Source: Azoarcus sp.
Lineage (GTDB): Bacteria; Pseudomonadota; Gammaproteobacteria; Burkholderiales; Rhodocyclaceae
Length of the DNA: 7,232 bases
Direction: 5' to 3'
Assembly: GCA_031268685.1 (NCBI GenBank)
Contig: JAIRWW010000120.1
Location: 1 to 7,232 of the forward strand
Positions 1 through 5,691 of this stretch are shown here, in pieces (positions within the stretch are counted from its first letter, which is position 1; each line of letters begins with the position of its first letter). The notes under the pieces are model-generated. The model was not told where the DNA came from and searched no databases. It saw only the letters and a list, made by a program, of their open reading frames with translations. The translations under genes and the position numbers were made by a program.

Positions 1-1474
1 TCGCTTTGATGGCTTCCAGTTCCTCGCCGATCATGGCGCGCACCATGTCTGGCGCGATCTTGCGGCCATCGTCCAGCACGCCCTTGGGCGAAACCACCCA
101 TTGCCAGACTTGCGAACGGGATATTTCGGCAGTGGCTGCGTCTTCCATCAGGTTATGGATGGGTACGCAGCCATTGCCGGCAAGCCATGAACCGAGGTAG
201 TGGATGCCGACGTTGATGTTGTTGCGCAGCCCCGCTTCGGTGATGGGCTGTTCGGGGCGGAAGTCGAGCCACTCCCTGGGGCCGAATGTGCCGGAAACCT
301 GTTTTTCCCATTGGTTTGGTCTGTCACCCAATACTTTGACGAATTCGACCATGGCGATGTCGACCAGCCCTGGATGGGCGACCCAGCCGCCATCGAAGCC
401 GTCTCCCGCGTCGCGCCACTTGTCGCGGCGGATGCCTTCCAGCGCTTTTTCGTTGGCGGCGGGATCGTCCTTGATGGGAATCAGCGCGCTCATGCCGCCG
501 ATGGCAGGCGCGCCGCGCTTGTGGCATGCCTGTACCAGCGCAAGGGCATAAGCGCGCATGAACGGTACTTCCATCGTGATCACGCCTCGGTTTGCAAGAC
601 AGAAGTCTTTGTTTTTGCGGAATTTTTTGATGCAGGAAAAAATGTAATCCCAGCGTCCCGCGTTCAGTCCGGCTGAATGCTCGCGCAGTTCAAAGAGAAT
701 TTCTTCCATCTCGAAGGTAGCCAGGATGGTTTCGACCAGGACGGTGGCCTTGACCGTGCCGCGCGCCATGCCGATGTGATCCTGCGCCATATTGAACAGG
801 TCGTTCCACAGGCGCGCTTCGAGGTGGCTTTCGAGCTTGGGCAGGTAATAAAAAGGCCCCGCGCCGCGCGCGATCTGTTCCCGCGCGTTGTGGAAAAAGG
901 CGAGGGCGAAATCGAAAATGCCGCCTGAAACCCGCTCGCCATCGATCCGCACATGCTTTTCGTCCAGATGCCAGCCACGCGCACGGATTTGCAGGGTGGC
1001 TGTCTTGTCGTTCAAGCGGTACTGTTTGCCCGTTTCTCCACGGAAATCGAGCTTGCGGCGGATAGCTTTGTAAAGATTGATCTGGCCCTGTACCTGGTTT
1101 TCCCACTTCGGACTGTTGGAATCCTCGAAGTCGGCCATGTAGGAATCAGCGCCGGAATTGAGCGCATTGATAATCATCTTGGCTTCGACCGGGCCGGTGA
1201 TTTCTACGCGGCGGCGTTCCAGCGCCGGGGGCAGGGGGGCAATTTTCCATTGCCCGGCACGGATGTGATTGGTGTCGGGCAGGAAACCGGGCATCTCGCC
1301 TGCGTCGAACCGCGCCTGCCGTTCGGCGCGCAGGCGCAGGAGTTCACGGCGGCGCGGCTCGAAGGCGCGATGCAGGCAGGCGACAAGTTCGAGCGCCTCG
1401 CGGCTCAGAATGCTTTCGTAGCCGGGGTGGATGGGGGCGTCGATCTCGACGCCTTTGGGTAGATCGAGGTTCAT
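1..1474 (-). CDS. aceB: Malate synthase A (partial; C-terminus beyond left edge)
   Basis: Condenses glyoxylate with acetyl-CoA and water to give malate and CoA, the second step of the cytoplasmic glyoxylate shunt. The frame is open from the ATG at 1474-1472 to the window edge, giving 491 codons. Against E. coli malate synthase A as I recall it (533 residues), about 40 C-terminal residues are missing. Visible family blocks include VEITGPVEAKMIINALNSG (about residues 90-108), MADFEDS (113-119), RARGWHLDEKH (164-174, with the probable active-site Arg166), VETI (248-251, probable metal ligand Glu249), GRWDYIFS (273-280, probable metal ligand Asp276), GGMSALIP (326-333), WVAHPGL (364-370) and LMEDAATAEIS (442-452). 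Asp445 aligns with the catalytic base. The length and the lack of large inserted domains indicate isoform A, not G. No in-frame ATG lies upstream, and a weak GGGA (1480-1483) precedes the start. It lies 34 bp after aceA on the same strand, so co-transcription is likely. No frameshift is seen. Confidence 0.96.
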   Translation of the reverse strand, partial: MNLDLPKGVEIDAPIHPGYESILSREALELVACLHRAFEPRRRELLRLRAERQARFDAGEMPGFLPDTNHIRAGQWKIAPLPPALERRRVEITGPVEAKMIINALNSGADSYMADFEDSNSPKWENQVQGQINLYKAIRRKLDFRGETGKQYRLNDKTATLQIRARGWHLDEKHVRIDGERVSGGIFDFALAFFHNAREQIARGAGPFYYLPKLESHLEARLWNDLFNMAQDHIGMARGTVKATVLVETILATFEMEEILFELREHSAGLNAGRWDYIFSCIKKFRKNKDFCLANRGVITMEVPFMRAYALALVQACHKRGAPAIGGMSALIPIKDDPAANEKALEGIRRDKWRDAGDGFDGGWVAHPGLVDIAMVEFVKVLGDRPNQWEKQVSGTFGPREWLDFRPEQPITEAGLRNNINVGIHYLGSWLAGNGCVPIHNLMEDAATAEISRSQVWQWVVSPKGVLDDGRKIAPDMVRAMIGEELEAIKA

Positions 1475-1508
1475 GTTAATCCCGATAACATATGATGGAT
1501 GTGGCGCA

Positions 1509-2822
1509 TCAATGGAATTGCGCTTCTTCGGTCGAGCCGGTGAGCGCCTTCACCGAAGATGTGCCGCCCTGGATCGCAGTCGTCACCTCGTCGAAATAGC
1601 CTGCGCCCACTTCCTGCTGGTGGGAAACAAAGCTGTAACCCTCGCTGCGCGCGGCGAATTCCGGTTCCTGCACCATGTTGACGTAATGCCGCATGCCCTC
1701 GCCGCGCGCATAGGCGTGCGCGAAGCGGAAAGTGTTGAACCAGTTGATATGGATGCCAGCCAGCGTAATGAACTGATATTTGTAGCCCAGCGCGGCGAGT
1801 TCATCCTGGAAACTGGCGATGGTCTTGTCGTCCAGGTTTTTCTTCCAGTTGAATGACGGCGAGCAGTTATAGGCAAGCAGGCGGCCCGGGCAGACGGCTT
1901 GTACAGCTTTAGCAAATTCGCGGGCGAATCCCAGATCGGGCGTCGCTGTTTCGCACCACACAAGATCGGCATAGGGCGCATAGGCGATGCCGCGCGAAAT
2001 CGCTTGCTCCAGCCCGTTTTTGACGCGGTAAAAACCTTCTTGCGTGCGCTCGCCGGAGATGAAGGGACGGTCGTTTTCGTCGCAATCGGAAGTCAGCAGG
2101 CTGGCAGCTTCGGCATCGGTGCGCGCAAGTATGAGCGTCGGCACGCCCATCACATCGGCGGCCAGTCGCGCGGCAGTCAGTTTTTCGATGGCCTCGCGGG
2201 TCGGCACCAGGACCTTGCCGCCCATGTGACCGCATTTTTTTGCCGCCGCCAGTTGATCTTCAAAATGCACGCCCGCCGCGCCGGAGGCAATCATGTTCTT
2301 CATCAACTCGAAAGCATTCAGCACACCGCCGAAACCGGCTTCCGCATCGGCCACGATGGGCAGGAAATAATCTATGAAGCCTTCGTCGCCATGATTGATG
2401 CCTCGCGCATGCTGAATTTCATCCGCGCGCTTGAAGGTATTGTTGATGCGCCGCACCATGGCTGGCACGGAATCGTAGGCATATAACGATTGATCCGGAT
2501 ACATGGTTTCGGATGTATTGCCGTCGGCGGCCACTTGCCAGCCGGAGAGATACACGGCTTCCAGCCCCGCCTTGGCCTGCTGCATGGCTTGTCCGGCAGA
2601 GATGGCGCCGAAAGCGTTGACATAGCCCTTGTTTGCCTTGCCATGGAGTTTGTCCCACAGTTTTTCTGCGCCTTTTTTCGCCAGCGTGTATTCGATTTGC
2701 ACCGATCCGCGCAATCGAACCACATCTGCGGCGCTGTAATTGCGGCGTATGCCTTGCCAGCGCCAGCGGGGGCTGGTCGCCCATTCGTGTTCAAGAGACT
2801 GGATATCTGTTGCGCGAGACAT
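1509..2822 (-). CDS. aceA: Isocitrate lyase
   Basis: Cleaves isocitrate to succinate and glyoxylate, the committing step of the glyoxylate shunt, in the cytoplasm. The product is 437 residues, close to the 434 of E. coli AceA. Diagnostic sites are all intact: SGWQVAAD (93-100, substrate binding), [10 protein letters not shown] (157-166, with the Mg-binding Asp159), the isocitrate lyase signature KKCGH (195-199, catalytic Cys197), [10 protein letters not shown] (319-328, glyoxylate/succinate contacts) and the C-terminal [10 protein letters not shown], which closes over the active site in this family. The frame stays open upstream to 3002. The ATG at 2822-2820 is chosen because a strong AAAGGAG sits 7 bases before it and the homology begins with [14 protein letters not shown]. 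It is the first gene of an aceA-aceB unit. The order differs from the enterobacterial aceBAK operon, and no aceK kinase/phosphatase gene is seen in the window. Control probably acts through the palindrome about 100 bp upstream. Confidence 0.98.
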   Translation of the reverse strand: MSRATDIQSLEHEWATSPRWRWQGIRRNYSAADVVRLRGSVQIEYTLAKKGAEKLWDKLHGKANKGYVNAFGAISAGQAMQQAKAGLEAVYLSGWQVAADGNTSETMYPDQSLYAYDSVPAMVRRINNTFKRADEIQHARGINHGDEGFIDYFLPIVADAEAGFGGVLNAFELMKNMIASGAAGVHFEDQLAAAKKCGHMGGKVLVPTREAIEKLTAARLAADVMGVPTLILARTDAEAASLLTSDCDENDRPFISGERTQEGFYRVKNGLEQAISRGIAYAPYADLVWCETATPDLGFAREFAKAVQAVCPGRLLAYNCSPSFNWKKNLDDKTIASFQDELAALGYKYQFITLAGIHINWFNTFRFAHAYARGEGMRHYVNMVQEPEFAARSEGYSFVSHQQEVGAGYFDEVTTAIQGGTSSVKALTGSTEEAQFH

Positions 2823-2829
2823 GGGGATT

Positions 2830-2836
2830 CTCCTTT
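2830..2836 (-). promoter_or_regulatory. Ribosome binding site of aceA
   Basis: On the minus strand this reads AAAGGAG, a near-consensus Shine-Dalgarno sequence, with a 7-base spacer before the ATG at 2822-2820. It settles the aceA start, because the frame is open for 60 more codons upstream and those codons encode nothing resembling isocitrate lyase. Confidence 0.85.
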
Positions 2837-2924
2837 GAGTCGTGTTGTGTGTAACCGCCGCGCCAGGATGTTTGTCATGAGGCAAAACACGTTGGTACAG
2901 ACGTGAGAAGTGTAATTTCAAACC

Positions 2925-2942
2925 ATGTCTTATATAAGACAT
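2925..2942. promoter_or_regulatory. Perfect 18-bp palindrome, probable operator for aceA
   Basis: ATGTCTTATATAAGACAT is identical to its own reverse complement over all 18 bases, with its centre between 2933 and 2934. It lies about 100 bp upstream of the aceA start and overlaps the best -10 candidate for that gene. Size and symmetry fit a dimeric helix-turn-helix regulator. From memory, unverified, similar TCTTATATAAGA-type sites occur near central-carbon genes in betaproteobacteria and have been linked to GntR-family regulators. The position over the -10 box suggests repression (inference). No regulator gene is present in the window. Confidence 0.7.
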
Positions 2943-2962
2943 AATACATGGTATCACGGCAA
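2934..2962 (-). promoter_or_regulatory. Candidate sigma-70 promoter for aceA
   Basis: On the minus strand TTGCCG (2962-2957) is followed by a 17-base spacer and TCTTAT (2939-2934). The -35 box matches TTGACA at 4 of 6 positions and the -10 box matches TATAAT at 4 of 6. Transcription would start near 2927, leaving a leader of about 100 bases before the aceA ATG. The -10 box lies inside the 18-bp palindrome. This is a pattern call only; AT-rich sequence here offers other -10 choices. Confidence 0.3.
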
Positions 2963-3187
2963 ACAAATCTTGCAAGGGGCGAAGCGAAAATTCACCGTTC
3001 ACCGGGATAAAGCATTTCGGAAAGCAGGGAGCTTCCTGGGCGCGGCAACTGGTAACGCCGTGCCAGGGAATGTGGATGAAGGCAGTTCAAGCAGCAGCGC
3101 CGGGGCGGGCCGCGGGCCTCGTCCGTTCCGGAGCGGCGGGGCGTATCTGCTATCCTTCACCCCTTCCCGCAACAGACAGGGCTGGTG

Positions 3188-5161
3188 ATGGCAGGCAAGC
3201 AATACGACGAGTCGTCCTTTCGCGTTCTCAAAGGATTGGAGCCTGTGCGCGAGCGGCCGGGCATGTATACCCGTACCGACAGTCCGGCGCACGTCATCCA
3301 GGAAGTCATCGACAATGCCGCCGATGAAGCGCTCGCCGGTTTCGCCAAAAAGATTCACGTCATGCTCCATGCCGATGGTTCGGTGAGCGTAGCCGACGAC
3401 GGGCGCGGCATCCCCGTCGGACAACATCCCGAGGAAGGCGTACCGGTGGTTGTGCTGGCTTTTACCCGCCTGCATGCCGGGGGTAAATTCGACAAGCGTT
3501 CGGGCGAATCGGCTTACGCTTTTTCCGGCGGGCTGCACGGCGTTGGCGTGTCGGTAACGAATGCGCTTTCAACCAGGCTAGAGGTCGAAATCCGCCGCGA
3601 CGGCAAGCTATGGCGCATCGACTTCGCCGACGGCGGCGAGCGCATTGGCGAGTTGCGCGCCATGGGCGATAGCGGACGCCAGACCGGCACACGGGTGCGG
3701 GTTTGGCCGGACACGAAATATTTCGAGTCGCCGCGTGTGCCGATGGCCGAACTCGAACGCCTGTTGCGCTCGAAGGCGGTGCTGCTGCCGGGCGTCTCCG
3801 TGCGGCTCGATGTCGAACAGCCGGACGGTTCCGTTCAGGGCAAAAGCTGGAGCTATCCCGGCGGATTTGCCGCTTATCTCGCCGAACTCGCCGCCGGACT
3901 GGAGCCGGTAGCCCCCGCTTTCACCGGCGAAAAATACGCCGCCGACAATGATCCGGCCTTCGCGCCCGGCGAAGGCGCGGCCTGGGCGCTGGCGTGGTAC
4001 GAGCAGTCCGTGCCCTGCGAATCCTATGTAAACCTGATTCCGACCGTTTCGGGCGGCACGCACGAGTCCGGCCTGCGCGCGGGGCTTTTCGAGGCGCTGA
4101 AATCTTTCATCGACCATCACGCCTTGCTGCCGCGCGGTGTCAAGTTGCAGCAAGAGGACGTTTGCGCGCGCATGGGCTTCGTGCTCTCGGCAAAACTGCT
4201 CGATCCGCAATTCCAGGGGCAGGTGAAGGAAAAACTCAACTCGCGCGAAGCGGTCAGGCTGGTGTCGGCGCAGGTGCGCGATCCGTTCGAGATTTGGCTC
4301 AACAACCACGTCGAGGCGGGCCGCGCCATTGCCGAGCTGGCTATCAGGCAGGCGCTGGCGCGGCAAAAGAGCGCCCAGAAGGTCGAAAAGAAAAAGTCCT
4401 CCGGTGTCGCCGTACTGCCCGGCAAGCTCTCCGACTGCGAATCCAGCGACATCGGCGAAAACGAGTTGTTTCTCGTCGAAGGCGATTCCGCTGGCGGTTC
4501 GGCCAAGATGGCGCGTGACAAAGAGACGCAAGCCATTCTCCCCCTGCGTGGCAAGGTGCAGAACGCCTGGGAAATCGACGCCGATCGCCTGTTCGCCAAC
4601 GCCGAAATCCACGATATTGCCGTGGCGCTCGGAGTCGATGCGCACGGCCCCGGCGACGATCCCGACCTCTCCAGCCTGCGTTACGGCAAAGTCGTCATCA
4701 TGTCCGATGCCGACGTCGACGGCGCGCACATCCAGACTTTGCTCCTCACCCTCTTTTTCCGCCACTTCCCGAAGCTGATCGAGTGCGGCCATATCTTCGT
4801 CGCCCAGCCGCCGCTATATCGGGTGGATGTTCCCGCACAGGGCAAGAAGCGCCCGGCCCGCCGTCTTTACGCACTTGACGAAGGCGAACTCGCCGCGATC
4901 CGCGAACGGCTGGCGAAGGAAGGCGTAAAGCCCGATGCCATCGAAATCGGCCGTTTCAAGGGGCTGGGCGAAATGAACCCCGAGCAGTTGCGCGAAACCA
5001 CAATGGCTTCCGCCACGCGGCGCATGCTGCCCGTGCAGGTGCGCGACGGCGCGCTGGCGGAGACGCGGCGCATGTTTACGCTGCTGATGGGCAAGGGCGA
5101 AGCCGCCGGACGGCGGGCATGGATGGAAGAAAAGGGAGATACGGTAGAGGCGGATGTTTGA
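3188..5161 (+). CDS. parE: DNA topoisomerase IV subunit B (ParE)
   Basis: ATPase subunit of topoisomerase IV, which with ParC unlinks daughter chromosomes after replication. The product is 657 residues; E. coli ParE has 630. The N-terminal GHKL ATPase shows VLKGLEPVRERPGMY, QEVIDNAADEALAG (probable catalytic Glu39 and Mg-binding Asn43), DDGRGIP (from 70) and GGLHGVGVS (about 114-122). The transducer domain follows with ESYVNLIPTVSGGTHESG. The TOPRIM domain shows ELFLVEGDSAGGSAK (Glu431) and SDADVDGAH (Asp507, Asp509, Asp511). The C-terminus has RFKGLGEMNPEQLRETT and a WMEEKGDTVEADV tail. I assign ParE and not GyrB because of the short length, the lack of a long insertion after TOPRIM, and the direct resemblance to E. 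coli ParE (for example HPEEGVP and the tail). ATG 3188 is preferred over the adjoining GTG at 3185, because AGGG (3178-3181) is 6 bases from the ATG but only 3 from the GTG. parC does not follow within the window. Confidence 0.96.
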   Translation: MAGKQYDESSFRVLKGLEPVRERPGMYTRTDSPAHVIQEVIDNAADEALAGFAKKIHVMLHADGSVSVADDGRGIPVGQHPEEGVPVVVLAFTRLHAGGKFDKRSGESAYAFSGGLHGVGVSVTNALSTRLEVEIRRDGKLWRIDFADGGERIGELRAMGDSGRQTGTRVRVWPDTKYFESPRVPMAELERLLRSKAVLLPGVSVRLDVEQPDGSVQGKSWSYPGGFAAYLAELAAGLEPVAPAFTGEKYAADNDPAFAPGEGAAWALAWYEQSVPCESYVNLIPTVSGGTHESGLRAGLFEALKSFIDHHALLPRGVKLQQEDVCARMGFVLSAKLLDPQFQGQVKEKLNSREAVRLVSAQVRDPFEIWLNNHVEAGRAIAELAIRQALARQKSAQKVEKKKSSGVAVLPGKLSDCESSDIGENELFLVEGDSAGGSAKMARDKETQAILPLRGKVQNAWEIDADRLFANAEIHDIAVALGVDAHGPGDDPDLSSLRYGKVVIMSDADVDGAHIQTLLLTLFFRHFPKLIECGHIFVAQPPLYRVDVPAQGKKRPARRLYALDEGELAAIRERLAKEGVKPDAIEIGRFKGLGEMNPEQLRETTMASATRRMLPVQVRDGALAETRRMFTLLMGKGEAAGRRAWMEEKGDTVEADV

Positions 5162-5171
5162 GAATCCGCCT
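5148..5171 (+). terminator. Stem-loop enclosing the parE stop codon; possible terminator or 3'-end structure
   Basis: AGGCGGAT (5148-5155) pairs perfectly with ATCCGCCT (5164-5171), leaving an 8-base loop that contains the TGA stop codon of parE (5159-5161). No T-run follows directly; the nearest is a short TTTT about 18 bases downstream. It therefore does not meet the usual intrinsic-terminator pattern. It could still pause or protect the 3' end of the transcript. The structure is seen in the sequence; any function is inference. Confidence 0.4.
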
Positions 5172-5691
5172 GGGCCGTTGCCAGCATGCTTTTGCTCTCC
5201 GCCGCCGTCCCTGGTGTCGCGGGCTTGATCTAAACCTCAGCTTGCCGCGAGCATGATGCGCTGGACGGGCAATACCCTGACAGGGCTGGCCCCGCATTCC
5301 CTTTGCCTTTTTCTTGGGTGGAATGAGAAAGGAAGGGATGATTTATCACAGATATCATTTTCTCGCCAAGCTAAAGTCATGAGTGCCTGATGGCATAGAT
5401 TGAACCTGTGACCGTCCGAGCACGGTGAACGCGATGGGCGCGGCAAGAAACATGGTTTCAGGCCGAGACTCGCCTGCTGGGCGAAAGCGTCATGTTGGCG
5501 GCTTCTCGTTTTCGCCATGTCCGTTGTGCCCAAGTGCAACTGCTTTTTCCGAGGCTGAATTTTATTCATTTCTCGTGAAGTCGTAGCAGACGGCTACTGA
5601 ATCCTTCTGCCGGCAGCGGGGTAAAGCGTTTTCGCGTCAAAAGGCAGATCAGCCTTGTATTTGCGTCACAGCGAAAAAATGGGGGGAAACG
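5162..5691. other. 530-bp region with no convincing gene
   Basis: No reading frame here resembles a known family. Positions 5162-5232 continue the parE frame past its stop as a short alanine- and leucine-rich stretch ending in TAA. The middle (about 5240-5575) has a minus-strand open frame of 110 codons, but its translation has many Cys, Arg, His and Ser residues, no ribosome binding site that I can see, and no recognisable domain, so it is left uncalled. Short inverted repeats occur at 5411-5426, 5470-5484, 5583-5597 and 5607-5616, plus a 7-bp pair GGCGAAA (5480-5486) / TTTCGCC (5510-5516). The promoter and leader of the downstream chemoreceptor gene should lie in the last 100-200 bases, but no clear sigma-70 or sigma-28 site stands out. 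Confidence 0.55.

Larger units (their letters stand above)
2823..3187. other. Divergent intergenic region between aceA and parE
   Basis: This 365-bp region separates two diverging genes. The aceA half (about 2823-3000) is AT-richer and holds the ribosome binding site, the palindrome and the promoter candidate listed separately. The parE half (about 3000-3187) is GC-rich, with no strong sigma-70 pair. A possible parE -10 is TATCCT at 3151-3156, preceded by TGC, but it has no good -35. Translations through this region show no recognisable family and I call no gene here. Confidence 0.6.

Noticed and set aside
200..676. Plus-strand open frame of 158 codons opposite malate synthase.
   Set aside because: It is antisense to conserved aceB codons, including WVAHPGL and GGMSALIP, and has no recognisable domain.
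2823..3002. 60-codon N-terminal extension of isocitrate lyase in the same frame.
   Set aside because: It does not resemble the family, it runs through the palindrome and promoter candidate, and a strong Shine-Dalgarno sequence marks the ATG at 2822.
3608..4792. Long open frame of 394 codons on the strand opposite parE.
   Set aside because: parE on the plus strand has all the family motifs. Long antisense frames are common opposite GC-rich genes, and this translation shows no family resemblance.
5275..5285. CCCTGACAGGG inverted repeat as a terminator.
   Set aside because: The arms are separated by a single base, so no stable hairpin loop can form as written, and no T-run follows it directly.
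5237..5569. Minus-strand open frame of 110 codons between parE and the chemoreceptor gene.
   Set aside because: The translation is rich in Cys, Arg, His and Ser, has no recognisable domain or signal, and no ribosome binding site was seen before its ATG. It reads more like non-coding sequence that happens to lack stops.
5621..5651. Possible sigma-28 (flagellar) promoter TAAAGCGT ... GCAGATCA before the chemoreceptor gene.
   Set aside because: The -10 part matches GCCGATAA at 6 of 8 positions, but the spacer is 14 bases where about 11 is usual.
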